Notes under the pieces: generated by a model
Seen by the model: the letters and a program-made list of their open reading frames with translations, nothing else
Databases searched by the model: none
Told to the model about the DNA's origin: nothing
In this document: piece after piece, positions 48,945 to 62,261 of the stretch
Layout: the number at the start of each line of letters is the position of its first letter
Position numbering within the stretch: position 1 is the stretch's first letter
Assembly (NCBI GenBank): GCA_012845835.1
Contig: JABAKD010000016.1
Coordinates: 23,482,573 to 23,546,572 of the forward strand
Source: Undaria pinnatifida
Lineage: Eukaryota; Sar; Phaeophyceae; Laminariales; Alariaceae
Length of the DNA: 64,000 nucleotides
Direction of reading: 5' to 3'
Position numbers and translations under genes: made by a program

Positions 48945-50879
48945 ACAAACCGCAGTCTTTGCGCCTACTCTTATGCTTGTTCTGGAAGGTTTTAGGTTTG
49001 CTTGGTGAAGAAATTGCGAAAACAAATCACGCGTCAAGACAGTTCACGCCCTTCATACGGCCGAAACACTAGGTGAACATTCAAGCGATAACTCTTCTGG
49101 CTGGTCAACCAGCACGCGTCGTACAGCTGACGCCATGTAGGTTGAACAAAGTGTTTGTTTGCACACCTCTTGCCGACGACAATCGTTGAGTTTAGTTTCG
49201 AGGGCGTTGGTTCAAACTTCATGTATCATACAGGGCGACATGTATTAACATGGACAGGTGGGCCGGCACCCTCCGTTGCCGAGGACTATATACAGCACAT
49301 GATCAAGAAAGAGTGTATCGAGCAACTCTTGTGCTGCTGTGAATATGAATCCCCCACCCCCTGTGCGCAGTAAGTGCCTCTATCGCGAAGAATGAACTCA
49401 GATGGCGTGTGTAGTACAACGACTTCGCTCGAAACTGTCATGATGACGTTTTTCATCGAGATATTCAGCCGAGTGACGGAAATGCCGAGTGGTTCCCGCT
49501 CTTTCTCTACGGCGGTGCGGCTGCTGCCCTCTTATTTTGGTTCACTGTGGGCAACCGGATAATCTCGAAGTTCACCCTCCTGCGACTTATTACTGTGTGT
49601 AGAGGGAGAACTATGCTACCGTGGGGCGTTGTTAAGGGAAGTACCCCCAGTGTTGCACTCATCACTTCGCCTGTCAACCTGAACGCACCGTAGGTCGGTC
49701 AAAACCATTGAGAGCGAATCATAAGAAAGTTGACCCTTTACGTGGTTGGAACGGCTTCAAGTCAACCGCCGACGTAGCTAAACGTTCACTCAAATTTCCA
49801 ACTGCTGGAAATCATCAAAAACTTTGTAGAGCTCTATACGGACTTTATGCCATAATATACTGCCTTGTGTACTGTTGTGCGTATACACCGTCCCCTGTTT
49901 CTTGGCCTAACCACGCTATTGATTCGACGTTGCCCCGCTCACACACTGGTGCCCATTTAGTTTAGCACCAAAACAATGGTTGGTGTTTTCAAAGCTGCCG
50001 CGACGGCGACGGCGGCGGCAGAGCAGCAGCAGCATCAACAGGTCTACGTGATAAGTTAAAGCGCAATCCCGCTAAGTTCTTCCCCTTAATAATTCCCACA
50101 CACAGTAAGCGTCCAATATCTACGGCAACATCGAGGGTGGCAAAACCTAGGGGTCAACCCCACAAACGGCCTCTATATAGTCTACATACATGGCACATAC
50201 GAGCAAGGTCTTGCCAAGGCTCCAGCCAGGTTCACCATGTATCTGAGAAGATTAACCTACCATGTGCGCCGTTGGAGCTGTTCTCGCACAATGGTATCAG
50301 ATTATATACTTGGTCACGGAGGGTGTCCTCGGTTGTCGCGTGGAAGGCGTGCTACGATAAAGGTGGAATAGTTTTTTTCGGCTAACACATTTCTGAAAGG
50401 CTGTGGTGCTTGACTCGCAATAATCGGAATGAAAGAATTGCTTCGCAACGATATTTCTTATTGGTACGCCTCGGTCATGGCCATGTTCGTCAAGATGCAC
50501 CTTCAGTTGCTTATAAATAAGGTGTTGGGAGGGGTAGATACCTCCTCTAGCGAAAACGCCCAAAACAAAAATGGTGCACCCTCTTGGTCGTAGTACCATA
50601 GCATGCGTCGTAGTCTGATGGCGGCCAGTTTCTTCATCGCCGATAGCTGGTCATACATGGTCATACACAGCTTTATACGAAGTATGTCCCGGCCGACTCC
50701 ATTACAAAACATATATAAATAGCCAGAGCAACTGTAAGCCTTCACACCTGCAGCTACTACGGCAATCGTGCTCCGTCACGCCTGTCACGTGAATCCCGTC
50801 GTCCGCATTTTTTTCGAGGTGCCTACTTGCATATTCGAGGTTTTCTTATCGTATGTACCAATACACGCTATGCACTTAC
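48945..50879. other. no gene recognised
   Basis: Short frames only. Several - strand frames near 50297-50745 could be downstream exons of the 50880-51404 ORF, but no splice acceptor with a matching frame was convincing. Confidence 0.3.
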
Positions 50880-51404
50880 GAAAATACCGCAAGCAGGGAA
50901 GTACTTCGGGTCTGTCTCCAGTCCGCCCCCGCGTATAACAGGAAACGCGCACCCGGTATCAGGTACCACAGCAATATCGTCCACAGCAGCAGTATTTGAC
51001 TGACGTAGCAATGGCATGTTGTTCTTTGGGGCTGAGACGATCATTTTCGCATTTTTTGCGGTTAAGACTTCGTTTTCCCGTGAAATCATAGCAAAGGACA
51101 GGGTAGCTTGAGCAGAGGGATGGGCAGGATAAATGCTCGTGCCTGTGCCCCAGTCCCTACGTATGATGGCTCTGCCGACCAAGCGGTTACCAGCATAGGA
51201 TGCAGGATGCTTGACGGGTTGAAAATCAATTATGTCAGCAGTAGCTAGCCCTTGCTTACGACAGACGTATGTTCTGTCTGTCGTATGTACAACAGTTTTG
51301 GTAGTTTGGTTCATATCAATCAACCATTTTTCCTCACGCCCCAAAGAGGGAAGGAATCGAGCACGATTTCGCCATCTCCGAAACATCGAGCACGAATTCG
51401 CCAT
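50880..51404 (-). CDS. unidentified exon with splice donor
   Basis: An ATG-started frame stays open for exactly 175 codons up to a GTAAGT donor (+ strand 50874-50879). The composition looks protein-like, with stretches such as TADIIDFQPVKHPASYAG, WGTGTSIYPAHPSAQATL and DTGCAFPVIRGGGLETD. A 27-bp tandem duplication (51358-51411) overlaps the first codons, so the start itself may be recent or wrong. I recognise no family. An upstream exon instead of this ATG is possible. Downstream exons were not found. Confidence 0.42.
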
Positions 51405-54400
51405 CTCCGAAACATAATGTTTGATTTCGGTTGTGTGCCGTGTGGTTTTCTAATAAAATGCCTGGTACGATATACGTCATCCGGTTTTACGGATAAATTA
51501 GTGACGGTTGACGGCTCTAAGGGTATGGGTTAGTACCAGTAGTATGGTATTCAGCGCACGCACGAGAGAAGATGCCACATACTACGTGGTATTGTGTATT
51601 TTGCTGTTTGGTTGTCTCATTGTAATTGAGTGCCCTCCGTAGAAGGATAGTTTAAGGATTCGACGTGGAACCATGTCATGGTTGAGGTGAAATGTGCGTG
51701 ACATCAGATGTCACATTCACGTCACTGCCATCATAGATGGGCGGTAATGCAGGTGACGATGATCGGATAAGCAGGACGCCCCACATCTCACTACCTGCTC
51801 TACCTGCTCTACCTACTCTACCCTGCCCTACCGTGCCTAGGCCTGTTTTGTCTGTCTTTCAGTATCCTCTGTAAGGAAATAATGCAAATAAACATTCGAG
51901 TCTATCCAGCGAGCCATGAGGAGAGACCAAACAAGGGCACCGAAACCCATGAGGAGCACGCTTCCCAACACCGACCAACCACGCATCACCCACGCGGAGT
52001 AACACTACATCATACAATGCAGGCTACTTCCAGAACAACTGGGTGTGCTTGATGATGATTGAAGATGGAATTTTGATGATGTTCACGCCCACATTATTCA
52101 GATCGCCCCCCTCAAGTACCCCCGCCCTCATCATTCGCGTGTGCAGAGTGTTATGATATAAGCGGTATCTGTATGCCGGACCGAAAATAATGAGCAGGGG
52201 GAATGGGGTAGATTATAACGTTTTTACAGTCCCCAGGTGCTAAGTCATTTTAAGTACGAAGTATACGAGCATTTTCAGTACTACAGCAGAAAATGGCCAA
52301 TATTCCTGCGTTTTTTATGGAGTTCACCTGATGCCGTATTCAATATACGCATTTTAGTCAAGGTTCCCAAACAGTTTGAAGGATCGTTATTTTTTTATCG
52401 CGGTAGCTTGTCAAGTAGCAGCATGGGCTAACACTCATGAAAAACGTTAACCTTTATATAACGGTATCAAACAATTGTTGAAACATCTCTGAATTGTAGT
52501 GATATACTGCGAGATTTGACATATTTCGATGGGGTTTGCGGTGAATGGTGATGTATGCGTTACATCGCAGTTCGGGTAGAAGAAACCTGCTCGGGGAAGG
52601 TCTCGAACAGACTGGCCTTTTTGGCGAGCTGGTCGGGTGCTTGATTTATCTGTTTACCAGTCACGTCCGGACATTGCGGCGCAGTGAGAGCGGTGGCTAG
52701 GAGCACTAGTTAACCAAGGAAGGTACACGGAAAGACTGCAGTCTGTATTTTCGATTTCGCCGGGATTTTTAGTATGTAACACTTCATTTTGAAAAATGTC
52801 GAAATATCTTATGATTTTGTACTCTACGTTCGTTATTTCTACAATTGGGCAATGATATTCGAGATTTTCCGTTCTCACTCCAGTGTTGGGTTGCGATTGA
52901 TGGACGATACGGAGTATATTATTTTTGGAAGTGTGATAGTTTTGGGACTTGGCACGGCAACGGACCTGGCAAACTACCCGGGGTCATCCCTGCGTGATCA
53001 GTCTATGGTTTTCTCAATTAGCTCCGTAATGAGACGCAGCTGAGTCAAATCGTTTAGTTTTTATCCTGCAAATAGGGGTCACGCCCACCTGTTACAGCTT
53101 GTGCGGGGTAGGATTCGCTTGACCCCTTAAGAAGATCAGGGCTCGTAAATTTGAAAGAAAAGGTCTCGAATTCGATGAGTTCGATACGTCTGAACCCGAT
53201 GGCGACTAACACTTTCGCGGGCTGATTTAAATTGTTTCTTGACGGATTATTCTGCGCAAACTTTCTGGGTTTTGGTCTTCTGAAGAGCGCATATGGTATT
53301 TGAGGCAAGTAACTGTTTCGTGCCTTTTGAAATAATACTTTTTCGCGATTGCGTTGTTTATTATGGCAATATTTTGTTTTGGATTTGAGCATTTGAAATA
53401 CGAATGGATTGTTAGTATGTACCCAGCCAGGAGGCATTTGTTTGATTCGAAAGGGAGTTTTGGGGACTGCTGTCCGATCGCACTTGTAGGCAGCCCTATT
53501 CTATAGAGCGGACAACCGTTTTGTAAGGAAGGCTGAGTGGTGCGATGTTTGAGTTTTCGGGGTTTGGAATTTGGATTTCATATTCGACTTTTCGGTCTAC
53601 AGATTTCGGATTTGAGCTTTTTGTTGTTAGACTTGAGATATTTTGACTTTGATATGAGGTTCGCGAAGATTAATGTTGGATACTGTTCTTGTGTCTCTAG
53701 GTTTATGGAGTGATTTTCAACGACTATGGTGCTACAATCTTTCATTCTTATGACAGTAGTACTGGGAGGATATTGATTGGCTGTATTTCTTATTGAATCA
53801 TTTTACCCTGATGATATGATAATATAGCATCATGCCGTATCATTTACGAAGCAGGGGGGCTGCTGATTGCATGCTTGGATATGATGACGGTGAAGTATAG
53901 TACGGGTTTGCAGTGATAGGTTGGCGACATGGTAGCGGGAGTTCGGCATGGTGGAAATATTTTGGCTATTTCTCCGTCACTCCTCGTTGTTCTTCTACCG
54001 AATGAGGCTTCTTCTCTCTACGATGTGCCTTGGCTAGGAGCAACGTAATATTAATACGCATTTCAGCTGTTTTCATACCGGTGAGTTCACTACCCCACAA
54101 CTGTTCGCTTAACGGGTAAGCCCTCTACGCCTCGTAAGGATAAACAAACAATATGTTTATCTATTTCACATGATAGGTAACCTATTGCAATGTTACCTTA
54201 TACTAGGGTTTGATTTATGAAACTTACTAAAGACGGGCGATCGGAATTATTGCACGCAGCTTGCAAAAATTAGTAGCGACCCTAAAATCGCCGAACTAAC
54301 AGCTGACGTCGATAAACTGATTTTATAAAATATCCGAGCCCTTGGAGTGGGCCCCACACAATAGCGCGAAAAACCCAGAAATTTTAATGGAGAGCAATGG

Positions 54401-55085
54401 TCACGTATGTGCATTCTGTTACCGCTATTCGACTCATATGAGTCTCGATACGTTTGGGTATTTTGTAAGAATACCCTAAGAAATTTTGAAGATACAGAAG
54501 CTTGCAAGTGTTGGAATGACCCCAGGACTGTCATGTTGCTAACATTTGTTACGAGGTAGATTTTTACCTTGTTTAACCGACTAGTGATGTTCTTCACATA
54601 TGTTATATGAAATGAATCTATGATCCACTGATGAATGTATGATACACTATCAAACCCCTACTAAATATCTCCTATTTGTAGCGCTTAAGTTAGGCGAACA
54701 TTCCATCATGACATAGTACAATCAAGGACCTTATTATCTACATATTCCCCGGAATATTGGTGCATTATGCCTGAATTGATCGTGAGGGGGAACAACGAAA
54801 ACGCAAGTGTCCCTCACCATTTTGCTTCAAGATTACAAAACTATGCATCACCAATATCTAAGGTGAAAACTCTAGACTATTTTTACTTGTCAACAGAACG
54901 GACCTCAAGCTTGTGATATCTACTCATCAATAGTACCTACCTTCTCCCTTGATTTTTCCATCAGTAACAACATGATACCTGCTGGTGTCACAAACTATCT
55001 GCCTCTTACTATCTAGTACGTACATTTTAAATAGCCACGAACCAGATGAACTACAAGTAATATTTTTGTGCTTCCGTTTCGTGTA
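51405..55085. other. AT-rich gene-poor region
   Basis: Contains a short CTACCTGCT-type microsatellite near 51800, a palindrome GTGACATCAGATGTCAC near 51690 and long AT-rich stretches from 52100 on. No frame shows a domain. Confidence 0.45.
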
Positions 55086-55573
55086 CAGGTACTTCAATCA
55101 AGATCATCGGAGAACAACAAAACAAAACACAGTCGATGCATTTGTACATTTAGTACTGGTTCCCTTCTTCAACCTTCGTTGTGCACGGAATCAAAGTATT
55201 TGAGCTCAGACTTTTATGCTAAAGTACGGTCCGGTAGTGACTGAGGGGGAACCAAGGAACCGTAAGGACATGTTTGGAAGCATTGCCAAGCTGTTCACTT
55301 GCTGAAGAACTGAAAGCCTTCCTACATCTGCGGCGACTAAACAGGTACTTCAACCAAGATCATGGAAAAATAGCAAGAAAAAAAAACAGGCGATGCTCCA
55401 ATCTTCGTTGTATACGGAATCAAGGCTTGTGTGCTAAGCCTTTTGTGCTACAGTACCATCCCGTAGAGACGGAGGGAGAACCAGGGAGCCGTAGTGACAT
55501 CTTGAAGTGCATTGCCAAGCTGTTCACGTGCTAAAAACCTGAAAGACTTCCTTCACCTGCGGCGACCATACAG
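55086..55573 (+). repeat. tandem duplication, about 255-bp units, diverged
   Basis: CAGGTACTTCAATCAAGATC at 55086 and CAGGTACTTCAACCAAGATC at 55342 start the units. CTTCGTTGT, CCAAGCTGTTCAC and CTGCGGCGAC recur in the same order, and a third CAGGTGAATC start follows. An insertion in the first unit accounts for its greater length. Confidence 0.75.
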
Positions 55574-56899
55574 GTGAATCTTGATAAAATCGTTTTTTGT
55601 ACACGTACAACGAGAGTGAATAGAAGAAGAGCTTAACTGAGGCTGAACGCAAGTGCAGCTGCTCAAGAAAATTGAGGTGTCATGGGAAACAAACAGCATT
55701 TCACACCTAAATGACGATTACAGGCGAGCAAGGATGGAGCAGGCTGGATATCTACTACTACTGCTACTGCACGCTACGCATACAAGAGAGGTACCACCAG
55801 CAAAATATGCCTGCAAGTTAGTTATTCCTCTCATAATACGAGTTCTGAATATCGTGCACCAATACAACCAACAACAAACAACAGATAAACGACATGATGC
55901 ATATTCTTAACGAGACAAATAATCTTATAGTTTTTCTGAAAGATACTCTCCAACCTCGAAGCTATCCTCTACAGAAATACCACGTACCATACGTACCCTG
56001 CAGTTACCATCAGAAATACGTCGTATCTCTGAGCTATCCTCTACCTTTTTGCTCAACATCAAGCAGCAGAAGGAACAGATACATACGTACCAGGTACCAC
56101 CACTGCTGCTGTATTTCTACCACACACGTGTGTGACATTATCCCTAGTTTCATACAGCAGCGCATGGTAAGAATCTTCGTATGGCATGATGTGAAGGTGT
56201 CGTGGTGCCGGGTGTTGGGAGGGAAGGGACGCCGGGGTATCAGCTTCGCTTGGCGACAGCACCGGTTCTTCTTTATAGATTTCTCATTATTGGCGTTGAG
56301 CTATGACAAGCTCGAGGAGACAGGAAGAGGAGGAGTAGGAGAAGGAGGAGAAGGAGAAGGAGGAGGAGGAGTGAGAGCACGGGTGTGGCGTGAAGCTCAC
56401 AGAGTTCGCTTCACCCCAGCATTGCTGCTGTGCTCTCTTCCGGACCTTCACCTATGGAACGTACAAGGAACGTTCTCCCAGATGCTCTATATTCCCATGA
56501 GCGCCTAACGCGCTTGCTTCTATCTATCTTGTCCAGAGGAAGAACGTTTCATTACCGAGAATGCTCTTGTAGTATATGATAGCTAGATTCTACGGGTTAT
56601 CCGCTTCACTCAGAATATTTCGGTTGAGAGAACCTTCTGGTGGTCCAATAGACCATGACTCTGCGGGATATCTTCCCGAATCTATTGTCAGCTATACTGA
56701 CACTCTATTACATTAGCCCACCCTGAATAGTCGTAGATGCAGATCACCTGCCCATCAAAGGATGTCACAAAACATCCAAAATTGGAAAGGGGATCGAAGA
56801 TGCGGCTATTCGAAACAAACGAAAATAAGGCTATAGATTCCCCCACACCTCGTAATAATGAGGCTTAGACGCCTCATTGCAAGATATATAACCCTATGA
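55574..56899. other. no firm gene; GGAGAA microsatellite
   Basis: A + strand frame of 204 codons (55894-56508) contains a GGA/GAA microsatellite (about 56320-56375) giving a Gly/Glu run. It has no recognisable domain and its composition looks like chance. Confidence 0.25.
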
Positions 56900-59800
56900 T
56901 GGAGCTCACAACCGTGAGAGCTCGAGAAAGGGTATGTACCTACGGTATACCAGTGGCAATCGGCCTACGATAACACGAAGGGCGCGGCCACTGAGCGCAA
57001 GGATGCGAAGGGGGCCAAAGAAGGAGGTATAGACGCGGTAACCATTTCAGAAGAGAAGAAGGGAACACGTGTCGCGCTGTGAAGGCCAGACGAGTTTACG
57101 GCTTGAAGCGTAGTGCCGAAGGAACGGGCGGTCGGTCCATTTGCCGGAGGGCAATAGAGAAATCAAGAAACACTGCCTACACAAACGTCAGAGTCCGCTA
57201 CGTTGGCCACTGACAGCTGACGTGGGGCCATCGGTTAGACGGTGGAAGAGCAACAACTAAGATGGGAAAGGTACGCAAGCGTCGGGTCATTGGTCCAAAG
57301 GCAGAAGAGAAAGAGCCTGAAACGAGAGAAACAAAGAACAGTGCCTAAACGAATGTCAGGGTCCGCAATGGTGGACCTGAAAGGCTGATGTGGGACCATT
57401 TGTCGAAAGGCAAAACTATAAATAAACAGTGCGCTGAGGTGTAACGGAAGAACAGGGGCCGTTATGTGGGACTTAGGAGGCTAACATAGGCCCTTGGTCG
57501 CACTATAGAACGAGAAATCGAGGCTATCAAAACAAATCGCGAAAACGCGGTGGAAGACAACACCTTAACAGTGGCACAGACAACACCAAAATGGTGGTAC
57601 TGGAGGCGTGTGTGATACGCCGGAAAACTTAACCGGGGGGCAACAGTGGAGTACTCTTGAAAGCTATCTGGGTACAGTACCATGAAAACGGGAAGAAATA
57701 TGTGGTGAGGTCACCTAGACAAAGCTATACGCAAACAAGGACGAAGCTGAAACGTAGACACCAAAAAGACGGAAAGCACTATCGGAAGCCGGAAAGAGAG
57801 TCGACATATGACACCTTGAGAGGCTAACTAATAACGGGAACAATGCCAGCAAACGTAGCGAGGCTATTCAACCATAACGAAGCAAGCCAAAAATGGGGTC
57901 AAGAAGAAGATACTCGTTCAGCTTAAAGCAGCGCTGGAAATGTCTAGCTCCAGAAAGAATGCGGGGAACAAAGACAAATATGAAGAAAGCCGCAGCTAGG
58001 TACAATACCACGGGAACACGAGGACGCTAACGCGGAGCAACCCTAGAAAGGTAACCTCAAAAAATGCACGGAAAAACGGGAAGTACATGAAGAAAGCCGC
58101 AGCTAGGTGCTATACCTCGGGAACACGAGGTCGCTAACGCGGAGCAACCCTAGAGAGGTAACCTCAAAAAATGCACGGAAAAACGGGAAGTAGGCAAGTC
58201 GTGTCATAGCAACATATTGCACCCTGAAAAAAAAAGAGGGGTCCATAGCAAAGGACCTTGAAAGGCTACTTTCAGAAAACGAGCAACGCTAGGTACGTAG
58301 CGAAGGCATACCTCCGAAAGCGATTTCGCCGAAAACACAACACGAAAGGGAGTCAACTTGAAAGGCCTAAATGGCCTGCGAAGCAAAACAGGGGTCATAA
58401 CATGGGACCGATGCGACAAGTACGCCAACACGCCAAGGGCAAAACGGGGACGGCCGGTGGACTGCACAGTCAGGACCGGCTATAAACTTATGATTAAGGC
58501 CGGTGTAGATAAACCCTATGGGCAGGTATGCCGAAAAGGAACAAGAAAAAGTGGTCGAGAGAAACAAGCTGCAAAGCCAGGACGGGGGTCAGTGTTGTTG
58601 GACCATAGGGGCAGCGGTGCCGAGAAAAAAAGGTAAGGAATAGTGGTCCAGGGGAATAGATGCGCTGGCTACAAAGCAAGAACGGAGCCCGACAGCAAGG
58701 GGCTCTTGGGGGCAGGTACAACCAAACAAGGTAGAGGCCAAAGAGAACCGACAGATGGGCTGGAGAGTCAGCACGGGACCGCTAACTAACGTGGAACCTA
58801 AGGGGGGCTCTCAATGTGAAGCCAGTGGTCGACAACATGAGACCATAGACAGTAGCAATAGCTGAAATGCCGTAATACCAAGTGGCTGGGGCTAAAGTGC
58901 AGCGACGTCAGTGGTCGGAAGAAGTACGCCAAGAAGCAAGAAAGGTCCAACAACAAAAGGGAATTATGCCAAGGGGCAAGGAGAAGTCCAACAGCAACAA
59001 CAAATAAAGGAGGTAATGCCTCGCGAAAACCGAAGAGAAATAACGCGGGAAGCATCTATGTTGCCGCCAATCGCATAAGGCGAGATGAAGTCGAGACGAT
59101 GGAAAACCTCGACATGGTTTGGAAACGCCATGTTTCGTCGGTATTCACGAAAATTTGGCAGACTACATCGGCGGTAGAAGGCGGGAGCAAAATCACAAAG
59201 GTGAACACTCGTCGTACTGTAGAAAAGTAGAACGACGTGGGCACAAGTTAAAGATCGAGGCGCCCATGAAGATCACTGAAAAAAAACGAACAAATGCCAT
59301 ACTTTGAACGCGGCAGACAAGACAGAAGGCATACTACTACGGTATGACGTTTTTAGAGCCTCAACGATAGTCAGACTTTAAGGGGGTACTTCGGGGATCC
59401 GCGAGGCGATATCACTGACTGGAGCCTACCAGGTAGAGTTGTACTGAGACAGTAGGGTCCAAAGCTAATACGCGCACTAAGCGTTCACGAACAAATTCTC
59501 CCAGAAGAAATGAGAGAAGGCTACTACGATCGGTCGTTCGCTGCGCACAGCGATAACCACTAAGGAGCAAGCGTGCCCAATAATAACAAGAAAAAAAAAA
59601 CAATTAATGCCCGCGTTGCGTGGACGCGAAAGCGGAAGGTATCGGTTCCAAAAATTCACGAACGGCAGAGTCGGGAGGAAATACGTTCCGAAAGCGCACA
59701 CACTGCAGAGAGGAGGGGGTGTAAGTTCCCATCCGGCACATAGTGCAGAGGGAAGGGAAACCAAGGTAGAAAAACGAAGCTAACACGATATTATTTTCAA

Positions 59801-60301
59801 CTCATACCGTGAGAGCGGTAAAAACGGGGTCTTAACACAACGGGGGGCTCGGAAAATTTGTGAAAGAGCTCGCACGTGGTGTAGACGATATCTCGGCTGA
59901 GAAATAATCAGACAAAACTGTTACGATGTCGCGGGCTGACACCGCAAGCCGGACAGAGGGAGGGGGCAAGTCACGTACACCTCTAATAGTGCTAGCGGCG
60001 CGCATGCACAGCGTGCAAGCGAAGTTCAGGCTAATAAGGACAAAGCGAAACTACCATGGTTTCGTGGGTTGATACTATAAAGAAGCCTAGAGAGGGGGGG
60101 TCGTGCACAAAGGACGGACCCGAAAATACTAGCAAAACGTTGATGTCGTGAAACTCTGAAAATGTGGCCTACTATAGAGCCATTCCTACCGGAAGCTAAG
60201 TGACAAAAAAGAAACGGGGGAAACATACGCGAAAGCACTTGGATGTCCAACCGAGAAGATGGAACTTGTGCAGGGCAACATGACGCACACAAGGGGGGCA
60301 A
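56900..60301 (+). repeat. purine-biased, highly degenerate repeat region
   Basis: The + strand is visibly rich in A and G for over 3 kb. Recurrent phrases such as GAAACGAGAG, GGGAAC, GCTAACG, GGACC and AAAACGGG come back at irregular intervals of roughly 50-110 bp, as in an old tandem array. The recurrence could not be aligned by eye except at 57981-58194. Open frames are mostly on the - strand and look like consequences of the bias. Confidence 0.5.
57981..58194 (+). repeat. 107-bp tandem repeat, two units
   Basis: TGAAGAAAGCCGCAGCTAGG starts at 57981 and 58088; the rest of the unit (GCTAACGCGGAGCAACCC, GGTAACCTCAAAAAATGC) is almost identical in both. This is the best-preserved part of the purine-rich region and indicates its repeat origin. 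Confidence 0.9.
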
Positions 60302-60470
60302 CACGCCTCAATAAGCACCTACGGCGTGCGTAGTACAGAAAATAGAGGAAGGGCCAGAGCACATACCACGTATACCACAGTAGTAACAGAACAAATACGA
60401 CGCCTCAATAAGCACCTATGACGTACGGAGTGCAAATATTTGGGGAAGGGCTAAGACATATGTTGTGACC
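60302..60470 (+). repeat. CGCCTCAATAAGCACC repeat, two units
   Basis: ACGCCTCAATAAGCACCTA occurs at about 60303 and 60401, each followed by a GTRCGNAGT block and GGAAGGGC. Related units at 61503 and 61586 lie on the far side of the poly-C region, so that region probably expanded or inserted within this array. Confidence 0.75.
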
Positions 60471-60479
60471 TAAACCTGC

Positions 60480-61300
60480 TAACCCCCCCCCCCCCGCCCC
60501 CCTCTCGCTCTCCGTTGCTCAAACGCCCCACCAAATATCGAAATCCGCCAGATTGATAAACACTTTACGCACAGGAAATCACCTCATTATCTTTCGGGAG
60601 CCATTCATGCCGCTCCTTTCCCCCCCCCCCGCCCCGAACGCCCCCTTCTTCCCCATCACCCACACCATCGCCTAGACCTAGCACCACACGTATAACAAAC
60701 CCCTTCCATTCTTCCCCCCCCCCCCCCCCCCAGCCGCCCCCCCCCGCCCCCTCCCCCGCCCCACCCCCCCGCCCCCAACCCCCACCTTTTCCCCCCTCAA
60801 CCCATCCCAACCCCACGCCCTCGCACACTCCACCCTCTCTCTACTCACTGATCGTACGACTTACCCCAGGATATACATGATAAACTGATACATTATTTCC
60901 AAAACCGTTACATTTATCCCCTCAAAATAATGTATAGATTCCACGCACATATTGAGCTGCCCCACACGCCCCCCCCCCGCCCCAACCCCCCCCCCCCCCC
61001 AATAATAAACTGGTGCCAAAACCGTCAGATTTATCTCCTTGAAAGAATTATCACTTACATGCACAAATTGCCACTCCCTTCCCCCCCCCCCCCCCCCACC
61101 TCCCCCCCCTCCAAACCCGCTCGCGTTTGATCAAAACCAGGCCCCCACGTCCTTCAAAACTCCGCCCCCCACCCTCACCGGTTATTCGACTTACAAGATT
61201 CACTTGATAAAAGGATACATTTCTCTCCACAGCTGTCAGATTTTGTCCCCCTCAGAAACGGGCTTTTATAGTTTCCGCGCACAGACTGACTAAAATCACC
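60480..61300 (+). repeat. repeats separated by poly-C tracts
   Basis: Four degenerate units (about 60550, 60876, 61003 and 61198) carry GATAAAC or ATAAAC, a CCGTYA or GTCAGATTT block, a TTTATC and CCTC block and a GCACA block; the first three end in C runs of 9 to 17. On the + strand C dominates the spacers. The lengths of the C runs in the assembly are unlikely to be exact. Confidence 0.7.
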
Positions 61301-61358
61301 CTGTTGACCCTGATAGCTACACTGTAGTTGTAACGGGAGTCGCCGACCTATATCCTTC

Positions 61359-61468
61359 ATGAGGACACACAACTCGTAATGCGCGCGATCGGAGTATCAC
61401 ACACAGCTTGCGAAGATGAGTTTCGACGAAATCTTCGATCTCACAGCTGGAGTGCATTTTCATTTTTT
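61359..61468 (+). repeat. CTCCAGCTGTGAG repeat family, full-length copy
   Basis: It starts ATGAGGACACACAAC, contains GCGCGCGATCGGAGTATCAC, GATGAGTTTCGACGAAAT and GATCTCACAGCTGGAGTGC, and ends in TTTTCATTTTTT. It matches 14800-14913 on the opposite strand along the whole length, about 46 kb away. Confidence 0.8.
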
Positions 61469-61499
61469 ATACTATATACCAAAGCGGTAAGAAGCCAAA

Positions 61500-61640
61500 T
61501 ATGACGCCTCATTAAGTACCAATGACATACGTAGTGCAAAAAGCGGAAGAGCCAAGATGGGCATGCCACAGCGGTTTTGGAGACATGTACGATGCCCAAT
61601 ATGCACCTATTTCGTACGTATTGCAGAAATCAAGGGAAGG
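61500..61640 (+). repeat. CGCCTCATTAAGTACC repeat, two units
   Basis: Units at about 61503 (ACGCCTCATTAAGTACC) and 61586 (ATGCCCAATATGCACCTAT) each continue with a TACGTA-type block and GCAAAAAG or GCAGAAAT, then GGAAG and GCCAA. They resemble the units at 60302-60470. Confidence 0.6.
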
Positions 61641-61849
61641 GCCAACGAAAAAAAAAAAAAAAAAAACACGGCGGATTCGCGGACTGCGAAACAAGGGTAC
61701 ACTAAACCGACGAGAGGAAACGAAGACACGGCAGGTTTGGGCCGAGTTACATAAACGGGGCAGGCTGAACCGGCACATCAGAAAAACGGAACCATCATAA
61801 CGTTTCGGCCTGGATACGAAAGTGGAGCCAGCTAAATCGGTGGCTGGAA

Positions 61850-61985
61850 GGTCAGGGTAGCACACCGACGCAAGTACGCAAACATATGTGCTGGTCAAAA
61901 GTGGGACAACCCGAAAAGCCAGGGTAGCACACCGACTCAAACACGCGAACATACGTGTTTTTCAAAAGTGTGACAACCTAAAACG
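61850..61985 (+). repeat. 68-bp tandem repeat, two units
   Basis: CAGGGTAGCACACCGAC occurs at 61853 and 61920 with the following CGCRAACATAYGTG, TCAAAAGTG and GACAACC blocks conserved. Confidence 0.8.
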
Positions 61986-62261
61986 TCAAGGCAAAGAAGA
62001 GGCACCTTGAAACTAACTGAACAAGAAAATCAAACCCAAAAGAGAAAATCAAGAAGCCAATGCGCACAAAACAAATCCCATCGAAAAAAAACGCAAGAAT
62101 CAACTCAAGCACATGGTAAGGGGGAGGGACAACAAGACAAAAGGGCAAGTGCGACTCGACGCGATAATACCCTGGCTGCAGATATCCCTGTCGCGTGGCG
62201 TTGTAGGCACGCCGGTCCGTAGATGGTGCTCTGCGAAAATATGCAGTAGAGACGCCGTAGG

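Noticed and set aside
60565-60828. Gly-rich ORF on the - strand
   Set aside because: It is the translation of poly-C tracts and carries no information beyond the repeat.
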